Shown one piece after another: positions 32,245 through 41,642 of a DNA stretch of 64,000 nucleotides (its first letter is position 1; each line of letters starts with the position of its first letter). Both the position numbers and the translations under genes were made by a program. This DNA comes from Hemileia vastatrix (Eukaryota; Basidiomycota; Pucciniomycetes; Pucciniales; Zaghouaniaceae), in contig JASXTE010000009.1 in NCBI GenBank assembly GCA_030280995.1, positions 2,140,501 to 2,204,500 of the forward strand, given 5' to 3'. The notes under the pieces were generated by a model. It worked only from the letters and a program-made list of their open reading frames with translations, had not been told where the DNA came from and ran no database searches.

Positions 32245-34113
32245 TCAAGAGGTGTCTCTGACAGTCTCAGTTCTAGCTACAATAATGTCTCTAACTGATA
32301 TAGGCAACTTGTATATTATTTTTTCTTTCCACTCTTCATAATCCATTTTTGGATCCATAGCTTTCATGATTTTTATTAAATTCATTAAGAAGACCATGGG
32401 TTTATCTCCAGCATTTGGATTATATCTGGCCCTTTCATACAGTCTTTGTTGAGTGATTCTAAATTTTGGGCCACCAAATTGCCTTTCAATTAGTGCCTTC
32501 CATTCATTCCAGGAGTAACTAATTCCCTCACTCAATACAGATTCAAACCATAATAAGGCCACATCTGTAAATAAAGATATTAACTTTGAAGTAATTTCTT
32601 CATCAGGTAATTTATATGAAAATTTTAAGTTATCAATTCTTTGTATGAATTGTTGCCAATCAGATTTTGAATCCCCGTCAAAAGAAGGGTACTGATCTAA
32701 CTTAGGCCAGTTCTTTTGGCTAGTTTTAGCTTCCCTAACCTGAGGAATATTGAGTAATTCACTCACTTTAGAAAGATGATCATTAATTTCATCTTTTACT
32801 GATTTTATATTCTCAGAGCCCATGACACTATGTTCATGTTCCATCATTGGTTTATCATCAGAGTGTTTCATAAAAACTGGTACTCTTTCTACATAAGAGG
32901 TATTATCCTTTATTGTTTCAGTATTTTTCAAAATGTTGGCTACCTCAATTTCTACTCTTTGTAACCTATCTTTTATTACAGGTACATGAGTTAAAGTATC
33001 ATTTACATTTGAAAAAGACAATTTTACACGTCCCTCTATGGTGGCCATAATATTCTGAGAATGTTCTAATTTAATTTCTAAATTTTTAATCTCAGAATTT
33101 AATCTTTTGTTTTCATTGATCAATTCATTATTTGAATTCTCAATAATTTTTAACTTATTGGCTGTTGTACTCAATGATTGTGTGATGTTTAATAATACAC
33201 TTTCTGTATTATTGTTGGACTCTCTCGAGAATTCTTCCAATTTTTCAATTCTTAATAATAATTTACTAATTATTTTTGATTCCATTGGATTTTCTTTCAG
33301 AAAATATTCAATTTTGTCTGTTTCCAATTCAGAAGATTCATCATCAGGGTCAATTTTTTCTTCATTTGATTCAATTTTTATATTAATAGTATTTTCCTGG
33401 TGATCAATAAAACTATGTACATTGTCCTCATGTAATGACAAGTCTAACATGTTATTTTCAAATGAATAATTTTTTAAATCCTTATCAATTATATCCAATA
33501 ACTCTCTATCAATTTCATTACCTATAAGTAATTCATTGTTAGGATTATATAATTGATTTTGAGAAGATGGATGACTTACCACGGTCTTATTCCATTTCCC
33601 CTGCCTCTCCTTGGCTTTCCCCTGTAAGGGTGACTGCTGGATCCCTGTTGAGGAGGACTGTTGTAGTTTTGGGCATACCAATCCCACTTCCATTTGCTTA
33701 CAGTTATCTTTTGGTCCTCTTCTGGGACTGGAGGTGTTGCTGTGGTATTTGGTGCCACTGGTTGTTGATGAGACCTTATATCCACTAGAGCCTGGTTGAC
33801 TTCTATAAAGCCCTGTGCCGCCCTTTTTTCCAGATTGTTGATCTGGTCTAACATATTGTTTACTCTTATTGTTAGTGTATTCAGTAGGGTTGAGAGGGAG
33901 TGAATTTGCTCTTGTAAGGTGTTTTTGGACTTCTTTATTGACATTTGTTTTAAGAGCTTTTCCTTTTCCTCCATGGACATTGGTGGGGTGTTGTTTATTG
34001 TTACTGGTGATTCTTGACCCTCCATTTGGATGTCCTGTAACAGGTCTTTCAGCTCTAGTTCTTAAGTTATAAGTTTTTGCCTTATTACTTACAATGTCAT
34101 TGTTGTCACACAT
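32245..34113 (-). CDS. Gag of the minus-strand family-A element (truncated by TGA)
   Basis: 622 codons from ATG at 34113 to a TGA that replaces Gly623. Contains a Ser/Gln/Lys-rich N-terminal ~190 residues (shared with the overlapping ORF), a long coiled coil (about 270-410) and the capsid-like domain (WPKLDQYPSFDGDSKSDW... to IYKLPISVRDIIVARTE). Without the zinc knuckle it could at best make a truncated Gag. Confidence 0.85.
   Translation of the reverse strand: MCDNNDIVSNKAKTYNLRTRAERPVTGHPNGGSRITSNNKQHPTNVHGGKGKALKTNVNKEVQKHLTRANSLPLNPTEYTNNKSKQYVRPDQQSGKKGGTGLYRSQPGSSGYKVSSTTSGTKYHSNTSSPRRGPKDNCKQMEVGLVCPKLQQSSSTGIQQSPLQGKAKERQGKWNKTVVSHPSSQNQLYNPNNELLIGNEIDRELLDIIDKDLKNYSFENNMLDLSLHEDNVHSFIDHQENTINIKIESNEEKIDPDDESSELETDKIEYFLKENPMESKIISKLLLRIEKLEEFSRESNNNTESVLLNITQSLSTTANKLKIIENSNNELINENKRLNSEIKNLEIKLEHSQNIMATIEGRVKLSFSNVNDTLTHVPVIKDRLQRVEIEVANILKNTETIKDNTSYVERVPVFMKHSDDKPMMEHEHSVMGSENIKSVKDEINDHLSKVSELLNIPQVREAKTSQKNWPKLDQYPSFDGDSKSDWQQFIQRIDNLKFSYKLPDEEITSKLISLFTDVALLWFESVLSEGISYSWNEWKALIERQFGGPKFRITQQRLYERARYNPNAGDKPMVFLMNLIKIMKAMDPKMDYEEWKEKIIYKLPISVRDIIVARTETVRDTS
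33522..33579 (-). other. Intron-like segment at the end of the overlapping ORF (58 bp)
   Basis: GTAAGT at the TGG-TAA end of the overlapping ORF, CCTAAC as a consensus branch site, and ACTTATAG before GTAATG. Same length and position as 49669-49726. Confidence 0.35.
33576..34025 (-). CDS. Overlapping ORF in gag, +1 frame (minus-strand family-A copy)
   Basis: 149 codons entirely inside gag, starting 88 bases after the Gag ATG. Nearly identical to the ORF at 49223-49672: MEGQ start, MSMEEKEKLLKQ, IKKSKNTLQEQ, a helical/coiled-coil part, KWKWDWYAQNYN, SSHPYRGK, an Arg/Gly basic tail and terminal RPW. The frame has no lesion although the Gag-Pol frame of this copy has three. Confidence 0.65.
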   Translation of the reverse strand: MEGQESPVTINNTPPMSMEEKEKLLKQMSIKKSKNTLQEQIHSLSTLLNTLTIRVNNMLDQINNLEKRAAQGFIEVNQALVDIRSHQQPVAPNTTATPPVPEEDQKITVSKWKWDWYAQNYNSPPQQGSSSHPYRGKPRRGRGNGIRPW

Positions 34114-34781
34114 TTTTATGTGGAATTTTAGAGAATTGAAAGTTTAGATTTGAAAAACTTCAAAAAGGAGTTTAATCAGTATTTATTAGTACCACTGAAG
34201 ACAATTTTATTACTTACTTAATGGTATTAAGTGAATTTTTAAGTGCCAAAAGTCAAATATGCTTTTATGTGGTCACTTGATTTAACTGGTCTACAATATG
34301 TAGCCGTGTATTTATATTTAAAAAAGAAAATTTGTTAGTAAGATTCTTTCTAAATATTAAATGAATTTTACAAACCAATAAAAAGGGATTAAGAGTCCTG
34401 CAAAAAGAAAACAATTAATCAGTTTATTTGGTTTATTATCTGCAAAGATCACAAATTTAATTGGTCTATTGACAGACTCCCACTAAGAACAATTTTATGT
34501 TAAATTAGTGGTAAAAATTTTATCTGCAAAGATCACAAATTTAATTGGTCTATTGACAGACCCAGTAATAACAATTATATGTAAAATTAGTGGTAAAATT
34601 GTTGATTCAATATCACAATTTTATTATATAACATGGCTTCTTTTTCTGAAATCACTATATAAGTGACCCCAACCTGTTGTAACTATCCAAATATTTCTAT
34701 AGGGATATTATTTACGTGCACCTTCTTTTGAAAATTTCACTTACAGGATTATAACAGAATTCTTGAGGAAAGGTCCCCAAT
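34114..34781 (-). other. 5' leader and primer-binding site of the minus-strand family-A element
   Basis: About 670 bp without a gene. It contains an ~80-bp direct repeat (two copies of GATCTTTGCAGAT... with ACCACTAATTTAAC on the minus strand) and, beside the LTR, TGGGGACCTTTCC (34767-34779) after the spacer AT. Confidence 0.6.
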
Positions 34782-36282
34782 TGTCAGGCTATGGTCAAGT
34801 ACAAGGACGTGAACTAGCTTGAATAGTCAGTTGTCTAGAAGATTTAAATGGTCCTATATGAATACTGTAGTTTTAATCCACTAAGTTGTAAAATATAATC
34901 AAATATAAAGGTCTCAGTAATATAATTCTCACTATTATTATATATGGCTTACAATCTTTGTAGTTGGTAGAAAAATAGATTATTTAATTCAGATACTATT
35001 CAAAAGACTTATAAAAGTACTAATTGATATGTATTGTAATTTATTTGGTTATGTTGGTTAAATTGTAATGATAAAGAATGAAGAAATACAACCCAAAAAC
35101 CTCCTCCTTTTATACACACTGAGTTCCCCAATGATTCCCTTGATGTACCACCCAATACACAGTTAATGACGCCTCTAAACAACTAATAGACATGCCCATA
35201 AACATTCCTAGTAACCCATGACATAATTAGAAGAGTAACAACCGCCAAAATCCTGTAATAATAAGGGAAATCCATCAAAATTAAAGAAAAAGACAAAAAG
35301 AGAGTATATGCGTATAAAACAATAATATTAAAGACTAAAGGAGACTTTTTAAGGTTAGTAATAGCTTAATAATAAGGGGGATTGACTGTAGAAATAATGG
35401 GGCTAATCCTGACATTATACTACATGAAATTCCCATTCAAAAATAACCAAAATTGACTGAGAAACCACCCAAAAACTTAAAAAAGAGCGTGAGATGTGGG
35501 GTAACTACATGCAGTTCTTGGCAGGCGCTTGCACGGGTAAATCCTTGACTAAAATTAGGAGAATTTAAGCGTGGTGATGAAATAAAGTGCCAAGAGTGAG
35601 GTTATTAATGAAATTAGTGCATATAAACAAGGTCAATGCATTATTAATTAAGCTAGGACACTAAATAAGCGCCTGTCGCCTATTTTAGTGTGTTTCCCCA
35701 CAGTGGGCATAGAGTGTGGGGTAATTATAGTGTGAAAAAGCTAACTTTGCTAAAAATGAAGCTATTCACACGGGAAAAAAGCAGGCAGTATGTGGCCAGT
35801 ACACAGAAGCCATTTCTAGCATAAAAAACACCAAATTTGAAAAGTGTTATTTTTATGCATTTAAATAGCCAAATCAATAGTTCTAAATGAGCCCAATTGA
35901 TCTGTCAAAGCGCAATTTTGATATTCTCAATTTTATAGCGCATATAGTCAACTTTTAAGTGAAATAAAGCGCATTTCTTGTTTTTTGCATAAAACAATGA
36001 ATATAACAGCTTTAAGTGTACTTAAAAATTATGTAGCCTTATACTTAAGGTTCTTAAGATTACCCTAACATATTCCAACTTAATATTAAGTACATAAGAC
36101 CTATAAAAGGTGGATATATGCGTGTATATAAGGTGTTATAATGGCATTTTTTTGTGTATTATCATAATTTTACTTATGTATACTATTTGTGTACTCTTAT
36201 TTATTATTCCCATGTCTAGTTCATGTGTTTAACATAACTTATAAGTACTTTTTACTCAGTCCTGGGGATATACAGGCTGACA
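34782..36282 (-). repeat. 5' LTR of the minus-strand family-A element
   Basis: 1501 bp, TGTCAG/CTGACA ends, ATTTT target copy at 36283-36287, TATA box (minus strand) at 35107-35114. Confidence 0.95.
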
Positions 36283-36480
36283 ATTTTTGTGAAGATCAGC
36301 AAGATAAAGGTTTGTGCCTCCAGCATGAGGATAAACTGCACAATTTTGGCCTCCAGAATGAGGTTGAACTGCACAATTCGGTCCTCCAGAAAGATGCTTA
36401 ACTGCATGACTTTAGTGAGCTTGATTCAGAAGATTTTTTAGGTCCCAAGCATGAGGTTAAACTGAACACTTTTAGAAGAT
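36283..36480 (+). pseudogene. D1 linker region with repeated short coding motif
   Basis: D1 sequence right of the family-A insertion reads as a repeat peptide, (L)HNFGLQNEVELHN... and KHEVKLN, encoded by four roughly 36-bp units. Each contains the nucleotide motif ATGAGGNTNAACTG (near 36330, 36360, 36390, 36450). The same motif recurs at 40030, 40086 and 41645 and, in variant form, in the 3' UTR. The upstream end lies before 26559. No known domain recognised. Confidence 0.5.
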
Positions 36481-36558
36481 TTTATTTAATGGATGAATCA
36501 AGATTTGAAGATTTGGAATGTTTGAGTGAAGATGATGATGTGGATGTGAGTATAATTT

Positions 36559-36690
36559 TTGGAGTGATGAGATTGGGGTCTAAAAGTAAGTCCTCCCAAT
36601 TGTGTACCAGTAGGTTTTCTTCTACACCTTTCAAAAAATTACCTTGGCCACACATGTGAGCAATGGGGAAAATCATGGTTTTTTTTTAGG
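36559..36690 (+). repeat. D1 internal duplication, copy 2
   Basis: Direct duplicate of 26341-26473, again with GTAAGT and a T-rich TTTTTTAG end (near 36689) before GCCTGTTGAAG, where a coding frame resumes. Confidence 0.65.
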
Positions 36691-37313
36691 CCTGTTGAAG
36701 AAGAATTCCTGAATATTCTGCAAGTTGAAGGTGGAGTGGAAAAATATAAGAAGGTAGCTCAGAAAATTAGGCCTGTGGGTTTGAATCCTCCTTTGAAGAG
36801 ACCTACATTGTCAAGAGATCCAACTGTACTTCTCTGGTGAAGAATACTCCTAATTTTGTGGAAACTTCTAGAGTGACTTTGAAAAGGTTTAAATTTGTTA
36901 ATTTTGGTCCTGATGGGTGGTTGTCTGATGAGGAAAAGAATTTTTGTTGCATGTTATTGTGTTAAGAGATAAGGCTGTGGCATTTGTAGAGGAGGAGAGG
37001 TGGGTGTTGAAACACTCTCATGGGAAACCTTACTTGATTCCTGTGGTTTGTTATGAAACTTGGAAAATCAAACCTTCTCCAATTCCAGATCCTATCAGAG
37101 TTTATTTTGTATAGATTATCAGGGAAAGGGCCAGGACTGGGTTAAAAGAAAAGTTAATATCCATTTATTCAAGTCCTATTTTCTATGTGAAGAAGCAAAA
37201 TGGAAATTTAAGAGTGGTTCATGATCTTAGAGCTTTGAATAGAGTCACTATCAAAGATGCTGGTATGCTACCAAGTTCAGAGGATTTTTTTGAAGCTTTT
37301 TCTGGAAGAGCGT

Positions 37314-38607
37314 TGTGGTACACATCTAGAAGTAACACAGAAAAGGTCTCAGGAGTGCAGAAAAAATGCTCAATTCTCAAAGGTGCAACAATGGGGTTGT
37401 TAATTAGGATGGTTACAGAAGGGCAACTAAGGAATATTCATAGCACAGGTAAAGATAGAGTCTAGACGCACAGCCTCTTTAGAAGAAGAAAGGATACACA
37501 AGGGAGGCGAGTAAAGAATAGAGGGAAATGTGTATCTGGACTATAGGTAAAGGGTATGGTATGTACTTGCGTAACCTATGGTTAGCTCCAGACAAATACT
37601 ACAGAGTTAAGGATAAGTGATGGGCGATGGCATAAAAAATCACGCCTAAGAAAGGATAATGCTTTTTAGGAAAAGCGGTGTTCACCCATGAATACAAAAA
37701 ACAAATCAAGGAAAGAAGGAAGTTCTAAAAGGAGAAATAGGTTGCAAGTGGCGCTCAAACAAATAATAGCAGGTAAGATCTAAAATAGGGAAGTCATTTG
37801 CTTAGTGGGGATGGTTTCATTATTCCCAGTGAGTCATTTGGAAAGTGTGCATTTTAAAATAGGTATGAATGTGGTACAGGTCCTTAATATTTAAGCTAGG
37901 AATATCAGGAAGTGTAGGGTATGTACAGGAGAGTGTAGTTTCAAGAGCTAATAGTAGTTTTGTCTAGATGATTCAGGTGCTATTAGAACCAAGACTTACA
38001 TGAAAATTGTACATAGACTAATGAGAGACTTAGATACCCTTTGATATGCTTGTATTAGCACTGAAAATGTGTAGGAAAACCCATAGGGCAAAGAAACCTT
38101 AGAAAGGGGCGCTGATCACACAAATGTATATAAGAACTCACTTGTAAATAGTGTGTGTGTGGGAAATTTAGTAAAAATTACTAGTAGATATTTTTATTTT
38201 AGATAAAATGTGAAATAGATATATTTTATTTTTTGTACATATTGGATGTGCATATCAGAAGTTGCGCTGTAGATTTATTTCATTGCTACAGTAAGGATAG
38301 TATTAGATAGAGCGCTTCAAGAGGGAGTGAATGAGAATACTAGCAATTACTGAGAATAGATCTAGCCAACAGTTTTATTTCTTATTTTAATATATATTTC
38401 CCTTTTTCTTTAAAATGATATCTACAAATTTATCCTACTTTCTCCGCCATAAATTATTTAGATAACCAACCTTACAATACATGGTTTCATTGTCTTTAAA
38501 TATTAGAGTGGCTGGAGCTTCATTTTAGAATTAGATTTAGAAAAGGAGAACCAACAAATCTCAGAATTGGGTCTATAGCTTAGTATTATAGAACTTTACT
38601 TTCTACA
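37314..38607 (+). mobile_element. Solo LTR, family C (copy 2)
   Basis: 1294 bp beginning TGTGGTACACATC and ending TTTCTACA, collinear with 14515-15847. Flanks GCGT (37310-37313) and GCAT (38608-38611) are a 4-bp duplication with one change; without it the RT reads ...SGRA-CYGLGDI. It contains AGAGCGCTTCAAGAGGGAG and the GGAGAACCAAC end block. No internal genes. Confidence 0.8.
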
Positions 38608-38799
38608 GCATGTTATGGTTTGGGTGATATTATGGGTGGTTATGATGAGAGTGAACTTCATGTGGATTCTAGGCCTCTCACAACTTTTGAGACTCCTTTG
38701 GGAAGATTTCAGCACACAAGGTTGCCTCAAGGAGTAAAAAATTCAGTGGCAGTTTATCAAGCACAAATGGCTTGGATTTTTCAGAATGAGGTTCATACT

Positions 38800-39060
38800 C
38801 ACCACACACTATGGGGAGAAGACTTGCTAGAAAGTCCACAACCTTGGACCCAAATTCACCACAGATTGAACACACATTGGGCTATTGATAAAGGAAACAT
38901 ACAGTCAGGGATGAAAACCACTCAGCAGAACCGTTTTAAGTGGGTTTTCAAGTAGAGTTCAGTATGGGTTCAGTATGAGTTCATTCTGAGTTCTATCTGA
39001 GTTCCATCTGATTTCAGGTTGAGGACTTGCTAGCAGGTCCACCCCCTATGTTGCGTAGTG
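38800..39060. mobile_element. 261-bp CACTA-type MITE in the D1 RT
   Basis: Inverted ends of about 44 bp: CACCACACACTATGGGG on the left and, on the opposite strand, CACTACGCAACATAGGG, continuing in register through CTTGCTAG(A/C)AAGTCC and CAACC. The flanks ACT (38797-38799 and 39061-39063) are a 3-bp target duplication, and excision restores the RT frame EVH-TNSGIFIDD. Like the 9.3-kb element at 4009, it has a palindrome centred on GCTAG about 27 bases from each end, so the two are probably related. Confidence 0.85.
38956..39010 (+). repeat. 11-bp minisatellite inside the MITE
   Basis: Five head-to-tail units of the form AGTTCAGTATG / AGTTCTATCTG, changing gradually along the array. Confidence 0.8.
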
Positions 39061-39529
39061 ACTAATTCTGGAATTTTTATTGATGATGGTGGTATTAAAG
39101 GACCATCCACTGATTATGGTAATGTGGTTTTGAAAAAAAATCCTGGTATAAGAATGTTTTTTTGGGAATATGTAATAACTCTAGAAAGAGTGTTGTTGTG
39201 GATTGAAGAGGATGGTTTGATCATATCTTAGTCAAAATTTTGATTTTGTGTTCCTTCTTTGGAAATTCTGAGTCATGTGGTGTGTAAAGAGGGAAGAATT
39301 ATTGCAAAGAAGAAGATTAATAAAATCTGGTCATGGCCAAGACCTAAAAATACTACTGAAGTCAGGGGATTTTCGGGAGTGTGTGTGTTTGTCAGGAGTT
39401 TTTTTAAGGATTTTTCTTTGTTGGCTTCACCTTTAAAAATACTGATCAGAAAATATGCAGACTAGGAATTGACTGAAGATTTTGAAGAGTTATTTCAGAA
39501 GTTGAAAAAGGTGGTAGGTGAAGATTTTA

Positions 39530-40112
39530 TCTTCACAATTTGGATTATGGTGTTGGTTCTGGAAAAAATTATCTGGAAGTGGACTGAATCTTTATTGCTA
39601 CTGGAGCTGTTTTGTCTCAGGAAGATAAAACTGGGAGGATCAGGCTAGTAAGGTATAATTCAGTGGTGTTTAATGAGGTGGAATATAGTTATTCTCATCC
39701 CAAGTTAGAATTGGTTGGGGTAGATAAAATCTTGAAGAAGCTATAGGTTGTTTTGTGGGGTCAGAGTTTTGAGCTTCAGGTGGATGCAAAATCTTTGGTT
39801 CAGATGATCAACTCACCTAGTCTTCAAAATGCCCCAACCATTATCTGGGTGGAATTCATTAAACATTTCTCTTTTAATTTGGCGCACAAGCCAGGCAAAA
39901 ATTTTACTATGCCTGATGTTTTGTCAATGAGGCCACCTAAAGATGACAATTTTGATTCTGAAGAGTTTGACAAAGATGTTCCAGTGGTTAGGGTCAGAAA
40001 AAATGGTTCTGAAGAGTTTTCCACACTCCCCCATGAGGTTAAACTGGCTGGTGATATTTGTGATTCTGATGAAGTTTTAGATATTCCCCATGAGGTTAAA
40101 CTGGCTGAATAA
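39530..40112 (+). pseudogene. D1 RNase H and tether region
   Basis: Blocks YLEVD-IFIATGAVLSQEDKTGR, VEYSYSHPKLELVGVDKILKKL, FELQVDAKSLVQMINSPSLQNAPTIIWVEFIKHFSFNLAHKPGKNF-MPDVLS identify a Gypsy RNase H. In-frame stops occur near 39588 and 39745. It is followed by an acidic tail with two copies of PHEVKLA (encoded by CCCCATGAGGTTAAACTGG at about 40028 and 40086). Confidence 0.85.
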
Positions 40113-40559
40113 AATATTGATTCTGGTTGTCAGTATTTCTTTATTGATGAAGAAGGTGCTGTTTTTTGTGATGGCTCAAGTTTGGAAATGGTGTTATTTT
40201 TGGTGCACTAAATTCTTTCAAAATTCAGTGGAAAGAGAAGCATGTGCAAAATATTAAAGATTAGTTTCCTGGATGGGCTGTTCAATCGGCCCATGTGTAT
40301 ACAGGTGATTTTAATGAAAGGGCTGTGCCCTTAGATTTTATTTAGTTAGATTTTAAATATGAGACCTGGAATCAGTCCAGGTTATATTTTTTATTGTGGA
40401 ATATCTGTTGACCTTGGAGAAGCCAAGTAGTTGTGAAGATGATAATTGGTTAGCAATCAAGAAGAAGAGTTCTGGCTTTTATGTCTCAGGGAGAGGGTTG
40501 ATGAGGAGGAGGCTTCCGAATCCTCAAGTTTTGGTGACTCAGGATTAGGGCCAAGAAAT

Positions 40560-41170
40560 TGTGTTGAAGTCTTTTCATGAATAACTTGGTCATAGAGGCT
40601 TTGGGGAGACTTATAGAAGAGTAGAAGAAAGATTTTGGTGGCCTGGTATGAATTTGGCTGTGCAGGGCTGGGTCCAATCTTGTGAAGAGTGTCAAAGAAG
40701 AGGTCATTTCCAACCAAAAGAAATTTTTAATGCTACTGGTAAATCAACTGTGGTTGGAAGAGTCAGTCTGGATACTGTCCATATTAAAGAGGAAAGGTAT
40801 AAATATTTTATTTTTTCCAGCGATTATTTGCCTGGTTGGGTTGAGGTTGTGCCTCTGTTTAATTTGAGTGCTAAAAATGTGGCAGAGGTTCTAAAAAAGG
40901 AATGGGTTTAAAGATATGTGTTTATAAATTTAGTGACTGTGGATGGTGTGTTAGTTTTTGAATCTGAATTCCAAGAAGCTCTGGCTATCATTTGTTCAAA
41001 ATTTAAAGTGGCTACCCTTATTATCCTTAAGCTGAAGGAATGGCTGAAAGAGTTCATCAAGTTAAAAAGAATTCTTTGGTGAAAATGTGTGGATATAGTG
41101 CTAAAAGGTGGAGGCATTATTTACCTTTGGTTTTATTTGCTTATAGGGTCACTGTGATAAGAACAGATGG
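40560..41170 (+). pseudogene. D1 integrase
   Basis: Zinc-binding part LGHRGFGETYRRVEERFWWPGMN...CEECQRRGHFQ (to about 40715), then VSLDTVHI with the first catalytic Asp, YFIFSSDYLPGWVEVVPL, and VTVDGVLVFESEFQEALAIICSKF, where the second Asp is in VDG (the family usually has TDNG). The frame is broken at 40909 and again after 41030, where KEWLKEFIKLKRILW stands for the third catalytic block. A degraded relic. Confidence 0.8.
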
Positions 41171-41453
41171 CTGTTCTCCTTATTATTAAATGTTTTGGAA
41201 GAAGGAAGGCTTACCAGTGGACTTTAAACCAGAATCTTATTTGAAATTGATTGGGATGAGGTGCACTAAACAGAAGATTTACTCTGTGCTAGGATGAAAC
41301 AGTTGGAAAGTAAAGAAGAATGTCAGGAGAAGGCATACCCTAGAATGATGAAGATTAGAAATCAATCAGTCAGATACTGGGAAAAGAACTTGGCTCATAT
41401 ACTCAGAAATCCCTAAAAGCCTGCTTTTTTTGGTTTTGGTTTATAATTGAAGT

Positions 41454-41642
41454 TTGAAGAGTCAGTGGGGAAAAATGTTTTCTGACAGATGGAAGAGACC
41501 TTACAGAGTCAATAATCAGGTATCTGGAGGTTCTTATGTTTTGGAAGAGTTGGATGGTGCAGTCCTAAAGAAAAGAGTGGCTCCAGATCAAGTGAAGAAG
41601 TTTTATCCTAGAGGCACAAGATATGAAGAAGACTTAATTTGA
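41454..41642 (+). pseudogene. D1 Pol C-terminal domain
   Basis: KSQWGKMFSDRWKRPYRVNNQVSGGSYVLEELDGAVLKKRVAPDQVKKFYPRG matches the RW-GPY-V...G-SYVL-ELDG block that ends Pol in this Gypsy group. No chromodomain is present. The ORF stops at 41642. Confidence 0.75.

Larger units (their letters stand above)
26559..36282 (-). mobile_element. Full-length family-A Ty3/Gypsy element, minus strand, inactivated
   Basis: 9724 bp flanked by ATTTT (26554-26558 and 36283-36287). The LTRs are 26559-28059 and 34782-36282, 1501 bp each, with inverted ends TGTCAG/CTGACA and about nine differences noticed between them. The interior is collinear with and nearly identical to the intact element at 46965-56692. 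The Gag-Pol frame is broken in one short stretch at the Gag/protease junction. Inserted in D1 between protease and RT. Confidence 0.95.
36690..39465 (+). pseudogene. D1 reverse transcriptase, split by a solo LTR and a MITE
   Basis: Pieces in order: FYVKKQNGNLRVVHDLRALNRVTIKDAG...FFEAFSGRA (to 37313); then, beyond the solo LTR, CYGLGDIMGGYDESELHVDSRPLTTFETPLGRFQHTRLPQG-KNSVAVYQ-QM-WIFQNEV (38612-38796); then, beyond the MITE, TNSGIFIDDGGIKGPSTDYG (39061 on), the catalytic DD box, and ILSHVVCKEGRI...PRPKNTTEVRGFSGVCVFVRSFFKDFSLLASPL (to 39465). Removing both insertions restores the frame across each junction. Stops and frameshifts elsewhere (for example near 37100 and 39230) show an old relic. 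Fits the basidiomycete Gypsy group with the GYDE and LTTF-TP-G signatures. Confidence 0.85.

Noticed and set aside
28267..34072. Plus-strand ORFs within the minus-strand family-A element
   Set aside because: Shadows of the Gag-Pol frame; they recur opposite the intact copy only because the DNA is nearly identical.
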